Assembly: GCF_002285635.2 (NCBI RefSeq)
Contig: NZ_CP023049.2
Coordinates: 62,001-126,000, forward strand
Source of the DNA: Chryseobacterium piperi
GTDB lineage: Bacteria > Bacteroidota > Bacteroidia > Flavobacteriales > Weeksellaceae
DNA length: 64,000 bases
Direction of reading: 5' to 3'
The notes beneath the pieces were generated by a model, which did no database searches, was not told the DNA's origin, and worked only from the letters and a program-made list of their open reading frames with translations. How positions within the stretch are numbered: position 1 is the first letter of the stretch; every line of letters begins with the position of its first letter. A program made the position numbers and the translations under genes. Shown piece after piece: positions 33,625-42,758 of this stretch.

Positions 33625-34584
33625 ATGATTCTTTGTATCACTCACTCTAATGATTTTTATAATATTGATATTTTCTTTGAATATCTTACTTCCAAAAACA
33701 TTCCTCATTTCAGGTTGAATTCTGATCGTATGAACCATCTTCAGAAGATAAGCATTACTGAAAATTCTTTTGAACTGACAGATGAATACGGAAATTTGCT
33801 TCGCTCTGAAGAGATAAAAGCGGTCTGGCATAGAAAAGCCTGGAAGATTACGGTTCCTGAAGAGCTGGATAAAGATTATGAGCGAATTTTTCTAAATGAA
33901 TATGGAAGCCTTAGATATAATCTCCATACTTTTTTAGAAAATATTCCCTGGATTAATCCGTACGAACAGGAAAGGAAAATAGATGGAAATAAGCTATATC
34001 AATTAAAGGTTGCTCAGAGAAATCAGTTGGTGATTCCTAAAACACTTTTTTCCAATGATGAAAAGAAAATAACCGAATTCTTTTATGAGCATTGCAATGG
34101 GAAAGCAGTTGCCAAGCTTCATGGTGTTGTTGAGAAATCAATGAGTGGCGAAAATTTACTTTCCACAACCATAATTGATGAAGAGAATTTGGAATTTATT
34201 TCAGATATTGAATATTGTCCTATGATTTTTCAGCCCTATGTTGAAAAAGAATATGAGCTGAGGATTGTATATCTGGATGGGATATTTTTTACCGGGAAAA
34301 TTAATAATAGCGAGCATGTAGACTGGCGCGTGAGTCCGGGTAATCATTTCTGGTCTGCCTATGAGTTGCCTGAAGATATTAAATCCCGTTTGACTCTTAT
34401 GATGAAAGAGATGGGATTATATATGGGAGCGATCGACATGATCAAAGGAAAAGACGGGAACTATTATTTCCTTGAGGTCAATCCGCAAGGAGAGTGGGGA
34501 ATGCTACAAAAAGAATTAGACTTTCCTATTGCGGAAAGTATTGCTGATAACCTTATCAAAAGAATGAAAACCAATGAACAATAA
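33625..34584 (+). CDS. ATP-grasp graspetide ligase, MvdC/MvdD family (1)
   Basis: ATP-grasp ligase of 319 residues of the microviridin maturase family, which activates Asp/Glu side chains as acyl phosphates and joins them to Thr/Ser (esters) or Lys (amide). Visible are the N-terminal recognition region with AVWHRKAWKI near 69-78, the central KAVAKLHGVVEKSM lysine strand, MIFQPYVEKEYELRIVYLDG near 202-221 where ATP and metal bind, and the metal-binding close GAIDMIKGKDGNYYFLEVNP. Whether this or its neighbour forms esters cannot be told from sequence. It overlaps the next ligase by 11 bp. Confidence 0.88.
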   Translation: MILCITHSNDFYNIDIFFEYLTSKNIPHFRLNSDRMNHLQKISITENSFELTDEYGNLLRSEEIKAVWHRKAWKITVPEELDKDYERIFLNEYGSLRYNLHTFLENIPWINPYEQERKIDGNKLYQLKVAQRNQLVIPKTLFSNDEKKITEFFYEHCNGKAVAKLHGVVEKSMSGENLLSTTIIDEENLEFISDIEYCPMIFQPYVEKEYELRIVYLDGIFFTGKINNSEHVDWRVSPGNHFWSAYELPEDIKSRLTLMMKEMGLYMGAIDMIKGKDGNYYFLEVNPQGEWGMLQKELDFPIAESIADNLIKRMKTNEQ

Positions 34585-35581
34585 AATTTTAATCATTACC
34601 CATACAGGGGATAATTTTTCAATAGAAAAAGTAACGGAGTATATCGGAAAAAACAATTTTGAAGTAATCCGATTTGATGTAGATTTATATCCTTTAAAAA
34701 ATAAATTATCAACTACATTTCAGGATGGAAAGTGGATTTGTATCCTTGAAACTCCTGAAGCTAAGCATCGTCTGGACGATATTGCTGCAGTATGGTACAG
34801 GAGGGCTTATAATATGGGAAGTGGTTTAAAAGAAGAAATAGATGCTAAATTCTATGGTCCGGCGATGGGTGAAATAAGAACCACACTTTTTGGATTTTTA
34901 GAATCTATTGATGCATATGCTTTAGGGAAACCGAGTGTATACCGAAGATTAGACAGTAAGGAAGAACAACTGAAAATAGCGGATAAGATAGGATTTAAAA
35001 TTCCTGAAACCTGTATTACCAATAATCCCGAGGAAGCAAAAGCTTTTATTCTTAAACACAAAAATGTGGTCGGGAAAATGCAGTCGGGTTTTGCTATTTA
35101 TGAGGATGGTGTCGAGAATGTAGTATTTACCAATGTTATAAAAGATGAAAATCTTGAAGAACTCGATTCGCTGCTATACTGTCCGATGCAGTTTCAGAAA
35201 AGGATAGAAAAGAAGAAAGAGCTGAGGGTAACGGTAGTAGGACAGGATGTTTATGCTTTTGAGATCGATTCTCAGCAATCTGAGGAGGCAAAAGTAGATT
35301 GGAGAAAAGATGGTGTAAATCTGATTGACAAATGGATCCGTACAGAACTTCCGAAAGATATCGAAGAAAAGGTATTAGAGCTTTTAGATGTTTATCATGT
35401 GGATTACGGAGCCTTGGATATTATTGTTTCTCCTGAAGATGAATATTATTTTATTGAGATTAATGCTGCCGGAGAGTTTTTCTGGTTGGATAATCTTACA
35501 GAAGATAATTTAATTTCTAAAAGTATTGCGGATGTTTTATGTGATAAAGCACCGAGAAGAAATAATATGGTATTGGCTTAA
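34574..35581 (+). CDS. ATP-grasp graspetide ligase, MvdC/MvdD family (2)
   Basis: Second ATP-grasp ligase, 335 residues. The same layout as its neighbour is seen: AAVWYRRAYNMGSG near 73-86, NVVGKMQSGFAIYEDG, MQFQKRIEKKKELRVTVVG with the acidic-basic ATP site, then GALDIIVSPEDEYYFIEINA carrying the metal ligands. Two distinct ligases are the rule for bicyclic or tricyclic microviridins, one for esters and one for the amide. The reading frame overlaps the first ligase by 11 bp, so translation is coupled. No transporter or acetyltransferase gene follows. Confidence 0.88.
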   Translation: MNNKILIITHTGDNFSIEKVTEYIGKNNFEVIRFDVDLYPLKNKLSTTFQDGKWICILETPEAKHRLDDIAAVWYRRAYNMGSGLKEEIDAKFYGPAMGEIRTTLFGFLESIDAYALGKPSVYRRLDSKEEQLKIADKIGFKIPETCITNNPEEAKAFILKHKNVVGKMQSGFAIYEDGVENVVFTNVIKDENLEELDSLLYCPMQFQKRIEKKKELRVTVVGQDVYAFEIDSQQSEEAKVDWRKDGVNLIDKWIRTELPKDIEEKVLELLDVYHVDYGALDIIVSPEDEYYFIEINAAGEFFWLDNLTEDNLISKSIADVLCDKAPRRNNMVLA

Positions 35582-36023
35582 ATAAATCCGGATCTCGTTA
35601 CAAAAAACATTAAGAAATTTCTCCTATCGAAATGACAAGGTTATCCGTATTTACAAATTTACGATTTAGTAATACTTAATAATCTTAACAACTTAACTCT
35701 AAACTTAATGGTTCAATTTAAAACATTAAGAATTATTTTAGAAGTTAAGAATATGAAGAGATTTCTCCTATCGAAATGATAAATACCTTTTAAACCTATA
35801 ATTTAGCAAATCAGCAATTTTGCAGTTTTGCCATTACAAACATAGAAGCTATTTGGCAGATACTATTTTAACAGATAATATTGATGAAATAAAGCTGGAT
35901 TATGTTTTAAAAATTGCAAATTTGCAGATGCTTTTTTTCGTGATACTTTTTCATTTCAATGAAGAATTGGCGAATAAAAAATATTGTCATAATTTAGTCA
36001 ACAATCCAGTAGAAATATAATTG
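35582..36023 (+). other. Intergenic region with a repeated palindromic motif
   Basis: A 440-bp gap after the ligases. It holds two copies of ATTTCTCCTATCGAAATGA (35617-35635 and 35761-35779), each able to form a small ATTTC/GAAAT hairpin followed by an ATGA(C)A tail. The rest is AT-rich. A 66-codon ORF covers 35820-36020 but has no coding character that I trust. Confidence 0.5.
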
Positions 36024-37037
36024 ATGGTTTTTGTAACGGGAGCAACCGGAATTTTGGGCAGAGTACTTGTTTTAGAACTTCTGAAAAGAGGTAAAAGAGT
36101 ACGTGCATCCAAAAGATCTGCAAGCGATTTAAAGGAAGTAAAACATTCATATCAGTTTTATACGGAAAATCCTGATGATTTTTTTGATAAAATAGAATGG
36201 GTAGATGTAGATTTTGATGATATTAATTCTTTGCAGGAAGCTTTGAAAGGAGTGCAAGAAGTATATCATTGTGCTGCCAAAGTGAGTTTTCATCCCAAGG
36301 ATGAAAAAGAAATGTATCATACCAATATCAAAGGTACAGAGAATCTTCTGTTTGCCTGCGAAGGTTCTGATGTTACAAAATTCCTTCATGTAAGTTCTGT
36401 TGCCGTTTTAGACGGTTTCAACGAGAAAGGAGAGTTGGATGAGACTTCCGATTTCAATCCGAAAATCGATCATCCTGCCTATGCTATTTCTAAACATTTA
36501 TCTGAAATGGAAATTTGGAGGGCATCTGCAGAAGGCTTGAATACAATCATTATCAATCCTGCTATTATCATTGGAAGTGGAAATTGGAATCAAAGTAGTG
36601 GAGAATTATTCTCGACTTTTGAAAAAAATAGCTTTACTTTCTCAGGAGGATCAGCGTATGTTGATGTGAGGGATGTTGCAAAGATCTCTGTTGATCTTAT
36701 GGATAAAGGTGCTTTTGGAGAACGTTTTATTCTCATTTCAGAAAGTAAAAGATATGCTGAGGTTGGGAAACAAATTCGCAGCAGACTAGGATTAAAAGAT
36801 GCAAAAATCCTTTCTCAGACAATGCTTAATGTTGGAAGGTTGGCCAATATCCTTTTTGGATGGCTGATTCCTCAACTGAAAATTGTTACCAAATCAAATA
36901 TTGAATCCGTAACTTCTTTTACTACGATTTCAAATCAGAAAATTAAAGAAAGGCTTAGCTACCAGTTTATTCCGGTAAGTGAAAGTATTGATTTTCATCT
37001 CAATAATTATATTAACGACAAAAAGCTGAAGAACTAA
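36024..37037 (+). CDS. NAD(P)-dependent extended SDR (epimerase/dehydratase-like)
   Basis: Extended short-chain dehydrogenase of 337 residues. The Rossmann motif TGATGILG is at 5-12, the substrate strand VYHCAAKVSFHP follows, and YAISKHLSE holds the catalytic Tyr and Lys. It resembles 3-beta-HSD-like and dihydroflavonol-like reductases of Bacteroidetes. I use ATG at 36024 instead of TTG at 36021. The next gene starts directly after its stop, so the SDR and the acyl-CoA ligase form an operon, perhaps for an aldehyde or lipid modification. Confidence 0.8.
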   Translation: MVFVTGATGILGRVLVLELLKRGKRVRASKRSASDLKEVKHSYQFYTENPDDFFDKIEWVDVDFDDINSLQEALKGVQEVYHCAAKVSFHPKDEKEMYHTNIKGTENLLFACEGSDVTKFLHVSSVAVLDGFNEKGELDETSDFNPKIDHPAYAISKHLSEMEIWRASAEGLNTIIINPAIIIGSGNWNQSSGELFSTFEKNSFTFSGGSAYVDVRDVAKISVDLMDKGAFGERFILISESKRYAEVGKQIRSRLGLKDAKILSQTMLNVGRLANILFGWLIPQLKIVTKSNIESVTSFTTISNQKIKERLSYQFIPVSESIDFHLNNYINDKKLKN

Positions 37038-38801
37038 ATGAATCTTGCAGAAGCTATTATCAATAAAAATGTAGAGACTCACCCTTTAAAATCAGCTATT
37101 GGTTTTAAAACTAAAGAAGCCTGGAAAGAACTGAGCTGGAAGAAATTCAGCGAAATGATTTTTAAAACAGCTAATGCCCTTAAAAATGTGGGTGTTCAGG
37201 AAGGTGATAAGGTGGCTATTTATTCGGATAATTCTGCCGAATGGATGATTTTTGACCTGGCCTCGATGTCAATCGGAGCGATTACAGTACCTATTTACAC
37301 TACCAATAACGCTGAACAGGCGGAATATATCATTAATGATGCACAGGCAAAAGTAATTCTAGTTGGCAACCAGGAGCAATATGATGCTTCTTTTGAAATT
37401 GTAAATAAGGAGGCAAGCTCTCTTCATACAGTTATAATTACTAAAAAAGCGGTCTGGATAAAAAAAGAAAACAGTTTTTATTTAGAAGATTTTATTGCAA
37501 AAGCATCTCCAAAGCTGGAGATATGTCATAAAGAATATGAAGATGTAGCAACGCTTATCTATACTTCAGGGACCACAGGGACACCTAAAGGAGTGATGCT
37601 GACTCATGGTAACTTCATCAAAGCTTTTGATGCTCATTTTGAATTCTTTACATTTAAAAACTTTGAAGAAGAGCTGTCTCTGGCATTTTTACCCCTCAGC
37701 CATGTTTTTGAAAGAAGCTGGAGCCTGCTTTCTTTGTATGGCGGAGCAAGAGTTTATTTTTTAGAAGATCCTAAAAATATAGCAAAAGCTTTAGTGGAAG
37801 TGAAGCCGACAATGATGTGTGCTGTTCCCCGGTTTTTCCAGAAGATCTATGCCGGAGTGAATGATATGGCCGCTGAAAGCTCCTCTTTAAAAAAGAAAAT
37901 CTTTAACTGGGCATTGAAAGTAGGTTCAGAAACAGCAGAGCTGAGAAGAAATGAAATCTCAGCACCGTTAGGATTGAAAATAAAAGAATCTATTGCCAAT
38001 ATGCTGGTCTTTAGTAAGATCAAGGAAAAGATGGGTGGAAGACTTTGGTTCTTACCTTGTGGTGGAGCTTCTTTATCTCCTGAAGTTACCCGTTTTTTTG
38101 AGTCCGTAGGGATTCACGTTACAGTAGGATATGGTTTGACGGAAACGACGGCTACTTTAACACTTTTCCCATTGACTCATTTTGAACATGCTACCAGTGG
38201 AAAACCACTGCCCGGTGTAGAAATACGAATAGGTGAAAAGGATGAGATCCAGGCACGTGGAAATGGTATTATGAAGGGGTATTACAACAAGCCTGAAGAT
38301 ACAAAAGCTGTATTTACGGAAGATGGCTGGTTTAAAACCGGAGATGCTGGTAAATTTGACGATAAAGGAAATTTAATCATTACTGACAGGATTAAAGACC
38401 TTATGAAAACTTCCAACGGAAAATATATTGCACCACAGCAGATTGAAAATCTTTTAACCAATAATAATTATATCCAGCAGATTGTATTAATTGCAGAAGG
38501 AAGACAGTTTGTTTCCGCTTTGATCGTTCCGAATTTTGAATTTCTGGAAGATTATATCAAAAAGAATAATATTCCTTTTACAAGCTGGGCTGAATTGGTG
38601 AAAAGTGAGCAGATCATTACACTTTATAAAAATAAAATTAAAGAATTACAGGAACACCTGGCGGATTTTGAAAAGGTTAAAAAGTTTACACTAATGCCTT
38701 CGGAATTTGAGATCAATACAGGAGAAATTACACCTACTTTGAAGATCAAGAGAAATGTAGTTCTTAAGAAATACGAAGATATTATTGAGAAAATGTATTA
38801 A
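37038..38801 (+). CDS. Long-chain acyl-CoA ligase (AMP-binding)
   Basis: Adenylate-forming enzyme of 587 residues, activating fatty acids as acyl-adenylates and then acyl-CoA. Motifs: the P-loop-like YTSGTTGTPKGVMLTHGN near 175-192, GYGLTETTATLT near 367-378, GWFKTGDAGKFDDKGN with the ribose-binding Asp, and DRIKDLMKTSNGKYIAP with the hinge and catalytic lysine region. The length and SNGKYIAP variant are typical of long-chain (FadD15-like) ligases. It starts one base after the SDR stop. Confidence 0.88.
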   Translation: MNLAEAIINKNVETHPLKSAIGFKTKEAWKELSWKKFSEMIFKTANALKNVGVQEGDKVAIYSDNSAEWMIFDLASMSIGAITVPIYTTNNAEQAEYIINDAQAKVILVGNQEQYDASFEIVNKEASSLHTVIITKKAVWIKKENSFYLEDFIAKASPKLEICHKEYEDVATLIYTSGTTGTPKGVMLTHGNFIKAFDAHFEFFTFKNFEEELSLAFLPLSHVFERSWSLLSLYGGARVYFLEDPKNIAKALVEVKPTMMCAVPRFFQKIYAGVNDMAAESSSLKKKIFNWALKVGSETAELRRNEISAPLGLKIKESIANMLVFSKIKEKMGGRLWFLPCGGASLSPEVTRFFESVGIHVTVGYGLTETTATLTLFPLTHFEHATSGKPLPGVEIRIGEKDEIQARGNGIMKGYYNKPEDTKAVFTEDGWFKTGDAGKFDDKGNLIITDRIKDLMKTSNGKYIAPQQIENLLTNNNYIQQIVLIAEGRQFVSALIVPNFEFLEDYIKKNNIPFTSWAELVKSEQIITLYKNKIKELQEHLADFEKVKKFTLMPSEFEINTGEITPTLKIKRNVVLKKYEDIIEKMY

Positions 38802-38889
38802 ATGAAATTTGAAACTCCGCAAACAATATTGCAGTAAGCTGTTTAATACTTGTAGGATGTATTCGAGTTTTATCATTTTGAATTAAATT

Positions 38890-39948
38890 ATGACAACACA
38901 AGAATTTTTAGGGAAACAAAATTTTACCATCAACACACAAACGGTTTCAGAAAGCTGTCCATCCAATATTGCTTTGATTAAATACTGGGGGAAATATGAA
39001 CAGCAGATTCCTGCAAACCCAAGTATCAGCTATACCCTAAACCATTGTAAAACGAACACAACTATAGAGTTTTTTGCAAATGAACCTTTTTCTGTACAGA
39101 CTTTTTTATCTGGAAATGAAGAACAGAAATTCGCTGAAAAAATTGAAAAATATTTTCAAAATATAGAACAGTATTTGCCCTGGATATTAAAAGGAAAATA
39201 TATCATCAAAACTGAGAATACCTTTCCCCATAGTTCAGGGATTGCGAGTTCAGCCTCAGGATTTGGAGCTATTGCCAAATGTCTGATGAAACTGGACGAT
39301 CATTTTTCGGGGAAGATATCTGAAGAAGATGCTCTGAGAAAAGCTTCATTTTTGGCGAGACTGGGAAGTGGAAGCGCCTGCCGAAGCTTGTATAACGGAT
39401 TGGTAGTTTGGGGTGATTCTGATGAGGTTTCCGGAAGCTCAGATTTATTTGCTGTTCAATATCCGAATACTGAAGTTCACGAAGTTTTCAGAGATTTTAA
39501 TGATTGGGTACTATTAATTCATGAAGGTCAGAAAAGCGTTTCTTCGACTGTAGGTCATGGTTTGATGAAAACGAATCCTTATGCAGAAAGGAGATTTCAG
39601 GAAGCGAGAGAAAATTTTATTCCAATGAAATCAATTCTTAAAAGCGGGGACTTGGAAAGCTTTATCAAATTAGTGGAACACGAAGCATTAACTCTTCATG
39701 CCATGATGATGATGAGTGATCCTGCATTTATTTTGATGAAAACAGGAACTCTGGAAGTGATTAACAAAATCTGGGATTTTAGAAGAGAAACTCAATTGCC
39801 GCTATTCTTTACTCTGGATGCGGGAGCTAACGTTCACCTTTTATTCCCTAATAATGGAACGGAAGAACAGGTTAAAGGTTTTATAGAAACTGAACTATTA
39901 CAGCATACTCAGAAGAATGGGGTAGTGAAAGATATTATGAAGTTTTAA
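38890..39948 (+). CDS. mvaD: Diphosphomevalonate decarboxylase
   Basis: GHMP-type decarboxylase of 352 residues that makes isopentenyl diphosphate from mevalonate diphosphate. Landmarks: SCPSNIALIKYWGKYEQQIP near 22-41, the phosphate-binding PHSSGIASSASGFGA near 112-126 and the catalytic Asp in FTLDAGANVHLLFP near the end. It indicates isoprenoid synthesis by the mevalonate route, as in many Flavobacteriia. It lies 88 bp after the ligase gene and has its own terminator. Confidence 0.92.
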   Translation: MTTQEFLGKQNFTINTQTVSESCPSNIALIKYWGKYEQQIPANPSISYTLNHCKTNTTIEFFANEPFSVQTFLSGNEEQKFAEKIEKYFQNIEQYLPWILKGKYIIKTENTFPHSSGIASSASGFGAIAKCLMKLDDHFSGKISEEDALRKASFLARLGSGSACRSLYNGLVVWGDSDEVSGSSDLFAVQYPNTEVHEVFRDFNDWVLLIHEGQKSVSSTVGHGLMKTNPYAERRFQEARENFIPMKSILKSGDLESFIKLVEHEALTLHAMMMMSDPAFILMKTGTLEVINKIWDFRRETQLPLFFTLDAGANVHLLFPNNGTEEQVKGFIETELLQHTQKNGVVKDIMKF

Positions 39949-39966
39949 GTTTCCATGCATACATAT

Positions 39967-39996
39967 AAAAACCGGGCTTTGGCTCGGTTTTTTATT
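39967..39996 (+). terminator. Terminator after mvaD
   Basis: AAAACCGGGC / GCTCGGTTTT stem with a TTTG loop and a following T run, 18 bases after the mvaD stop. Confidence 0.75.
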
Positions 39997-40028
39997 TTTA
40001 CCCTGATTAGAAGCTTTTCAGATTATTC

Positions 40029-40690
40029 TTTGTTTAGATTCCTAAGGAATGACAAAGAGCATGGTAATCACTACCATTTGTCATTGACTACGTCGAATCT
40101 TCGATTTCAGTAATGAAGCGAGAGCGGAGTGGAGGAATCTAGCCATAGCCAAGTAAGGGATAATGTAAGACCTATTTAGTTTTTCCATTCTATTTTGATC
40201 AAAGTCTCTATGTTACTTTGTTTAGATTCCTAAGGAATGACAAAAAGTGCGGTAATCACTACCATTTGTCATTGACTATGTCGAATCTTCGATTTCAGTA
40301 ACGAAGCGAAAGCGGAGTGGAGGAATCTAAGCCTAGTTAAGGGAAGAATGAACGCCGAATCTATAATTTCTATTTAGATTTTGGATTCTATTTGGAGCCG
40401 AGACTCTGTTATTTCTTTGTTTAGATTCCTACGGAATGACAAAGAGCGTGGTAATCATTACCATTTGTCATTGACTACGTCTAATCCTTGATTTCAGTAA
40501 CGAAGCGCAAGCGGAGTGGAGGAATCTAAGCCTAGTTAAGGGAAGATGAACGCCGAATCTATATTTCTATTTAGGTTTTGGATTCTATTTCGAGCCTAAA
40601 CTCTGTTATTTGTTTGTTTAGATTCCTACGGAATGACAAAGAATGTGATAATTTAATAACAAAGTAAAGTGAAGGAATTTCAATATAGTA
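40029..40690. repeat. Tandem palindromic repeat array, ~190-200 bp period
   Basis: Three full units begin at 40029, 40217 and 40416, with a truncated fourth at 40613. Each begins TTTGTTTAGATTCCTA(A/C)GGAATGACA, then holds an inverted repeat AATGACAAA ... TTTGTCATT around a second one, (T)GGTA / TACC(A), and ends near GTGGAGGAATCTA, the inverse of its opening TAGATTCC. Units differ by scattered substitutions, often compensated in the stems. No ORF is found. The form is that of a REP/MITE-like element. Confidence 0.85.
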
Positions 40691-40697
40691 AAAGCCA

Positions 40698-41780
40698 TCA
40701 ATCTTCAGTAACCACGGCATCACGATCACCATCTTTCTGCTTCCCTTCCTGTATCATCTCTTCTGCTTCTGCTTTTTCCTCTACAGTAGCTTCTTCAATT
40801 CGCTCTTCTTGCTCATTATTGTGATGATCAATAAAAAACTCACAATATACCGGTAAATGATCGGACCCAAAATTATCGAGTGTTTTAAGCTCTTTAATAA
40901 AGATATCCTCACTATGAAACATCAAATCAATAGGAAATCTTAATAAACGGTATTTAGCATGAAACGTAGACACAAAAGCACGTCCGATCCTGGGGTCGAT
41001 AAGATTGCTGGTTTTTCTGAATAAGATAGAAGATTTTGACCATGCGACATTATTAAAATCTCCGACAACAATAACCGGAATTTTAATTTCTTTTACGCGT
41101 TTTGCAATGCTTAAAAGATCTCCATCTCTTTCTTTTGACGTTTCTTCCTCTGTAGGGCTTGGAGGTGGAGGATGAACTCCAAAAAATACAAAAGAAAAGC
41201 CATCTTCAGTTTCCAAATGAATTTCAATACTAGGGATATCATCAGCTACAAAATAATGGGTAGTGTGGTCTTTAATTTTAATTTTGGAATAAAAATGCAT
41301 TCCGTAGGTGTTTTCCAGAGTTACTTTATGCTGATACGGATAATCTTTTTCCAGAACTCTCAAAGCCTGCTCCCACTTGGAATCACTTTCCATAGTCATA
41401 AATATTTCCGGCTTACATTGCTCAATAAGTTTAATAAATCTATGGTACTCAGTATTGAACTGATAGACGTTAGCCGAAATAAAATGTATTTTTTGAGAAG
41501 AATTATTGCGCTGTTTATATTTTTTTACCCGATAAAGTGGGGTATACTTTACCAGAATGACACTATGGTGAACGAACAATACCAATAGTATCGTTTGAAA
41601 GTACCAAAAGTTTTCTGATGGCTCGGTGAAGAAGCCTAAAATGAAAGTAATAACAATAAAATAAGTAATCTGAATTTTACCAAATTCAGGTACCCGGAAT
41701 ATCCAATGTTGGTTTTGAATTTTAGGGAGTAACGTTAAAAAAATCAGCAAAAAGACTAAAATCAGGTAAGCAATCCACAT
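40698..41780 (-). CDS. Membrane-anchored endonuclease/exonuclease/phosphatase protein
   Basis: EEP-superfamily protein of about 360 residues. Three hydrophobic helices at the N-terminus (WIAYLILVFLLIFLTLLP; ITYFIVITFILGFF; YFQTILLVLFVHHSVIL) anchor it, and the catalytic domain faces outward or the periplasm: FMTMESDSKW with the metal Glu, VVGDFNNVAWS and GSDHLPVYCEF with the catalytic His. A Glu-rich tail ends it. I take ATG at 41780; a start at 41828 adds 16 residues. Substrate (nucleic acid, lipid or sugar phosphate) unknown. Confidence 0.75.
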   Translation of the reverse strand: MWIAYLILVFLLIFLTLLPKIQNQHWIFRVPEFGKIQITYFIVITFILGFFTEPSENFWYFQTILLVLFVHHSVILVKYTPLYRVKKYKQRNNSSQKIHFISANVYQFNTEYHRFIKLIEQCKPEIFMTMESDSKWEQALRVLEKDYPYQHKVTLENTYGMHFYSKIKIKDHTTHYFVADDIPSIEIHLETEDGFSFVFFGVHPPPPSPTEEETSKERDGDLLSIAKRVKEIKIPVIVVGDFNNVAWSKSSILFRKTSNLIDPRIGRAFVSTFHAKYRLLRFPIDLMFHSEDIFIKELKTLDNFGSDHLPVYCEFFIDHHNNEQEERIEEATVEEKAEAEEMIQEGKQKDGDRDAVVTED

Positions 41781-41913
41781 AGTTCTTAAATAGGCTGATA
41801 AAAGTAATTTATTTTTATAACAATTCAAATGAAATTCTCTTATTTATCATGTTAATTAATATGGGGTTGAATGCGTATTTTTATTATTTTTATTCGATAA
41901 TATTCTGAAAAAA

Positions 41914-42363
41914 ATGAAGTATAAAATAGTAGGCATTACTTTGCTGTTAGGTGTCCTTTGTTTTGGGCAAAATTCTGAGAATAGTGAGATTGAAAAACCT
42001 ATTCGTAATTTATTTCTGGCTATGAAAAATGCTGACACAGAATTGCTAAAATCTACTTTTACAAAATCGGCAATGCTTCAGACGGTTATGAAATATGGAC
42101 TTGTAAAAACAGATAGTATACCGGATTTTATTGCTACTGTTTCTAAAGCTGCAAAAGGGGATCTTGATGAAAGAATCGAAATAGAATCAATTCACATTGA
42201 TGGAGATATGGCCAGTGTTTTTACCCCTTACCAGTTTTATTATAAGGGCCAGTTTTCCCATTGTGGGGCTAATAGTTTCCAATTGGTAAAGCAAAACAAG
42301 CAGTGGAAGATCCAATATGTGATCGATACCAGGAGAAAAGAAGACTGTGAAAATATAAAATAA
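41914..42363 (+). CDS. Exported NTF2-like protein
   Basis: Protein of 149 residues with a signal peptide at 1-18 (MKYKIVGITLLLGVLCFG) and an NTF2-like/SnoaL-type cone fold: PIRNLFLAMKNADTELLKSTF, ERIEIESIHIDGDMASVFTP, SFQLVKQNKQWKIQYVIDTR. Similar to the putative lumazine-binding or DUF4440-like proteins; function unknown. It is followed 14 bp later by a VOC protein gene. Confidence 0.7.
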   Translation: MKYKIVGITLLLGVLCFGQNSENSEIEKPIRNLFLAMKNADTELLKSTFTKSAMLQTVMKYGLVKTDSIPDFIATVSKAAKGDLDERIEIESIHIDGDMASVFTPYQFYYKGQFSHCGANSFQLVKQNKQWKIQYVIDTRRKEDCENIK

Positions 42364-42377
42364 GATATAATATAACA

Positions 42378-42755
42378 ATGAAAATTCATCATATAGCTAT
42401 CATCGGCTCAAACTATGAAATATCTAAAAAATTCTATACGGAAATTCTGGGATTGAAGATAATCCGTGAAGTATACCGTGAAGAAAGACAATCCTATAAG
42501 CTTGATCTTGCTATTGGAGACCATTATGTAATTGAACTGTTTTCATTTCCGGATTCTCCTGCAAGGCCGTCTCGTCCTGAGGCTTGTGGCTTAAGGCATC
42601 TCGCATTTTCTGTAGAGAGTGTTTCTACAAAACGAAATGAGTTGCTTGAAAAAGGGCTGAATTGTGAAGATATACGGATTGATGAGTTTACGGGAAAAGA
42701 ATTTTTCTTTACCCAGGATCCGGATCAGCTTCCTTTAGAGTTTTATGAAATGTAA
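42378..42755 (+). CDS. VOC-family (glyoxalase-like) protein
   Basis: Vicinal oxygen chelate protein of 125 residues: MKIHHIAIIGSNYEISKKFY, RHLAFSVES and PDQLPLEFYE supply the metal ligands (His5, His near 75, Glu near 122). It matches the YaeR/SMU1112c-like group; the substrate is unknown. Probably cotranscribed with the NTF2-like gene. Confidence 0.82.
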   Translation: MKIHHIAIIGSNYEISKKFYTEILGLKIIREVYREERQSYKLDLAIGDHYVIELFSFPDSPARPSRPEACGLRHLAFSVESVSTKRNELLEKGLNCEDIRIDEFTGKEFFFTQDPDQLPLEFYEM

Positions 42756-42758
42756 GTT

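Noticed and set aside
35820..36020. 66-codon ORF before the SDR gene
   Set aside because: Starts in repeat-like AT-rich DNA, no recognisable domain, and its amino-acid make-up looks like translated spacer. It ends directly at the SDR start by chance of frame.
40029..40690. CRISPR array
   Set aside because: Repeats are about 190-200 bp apart, long and palindromic, without short direct repeats and uniform spacers, and no cas genes are present.
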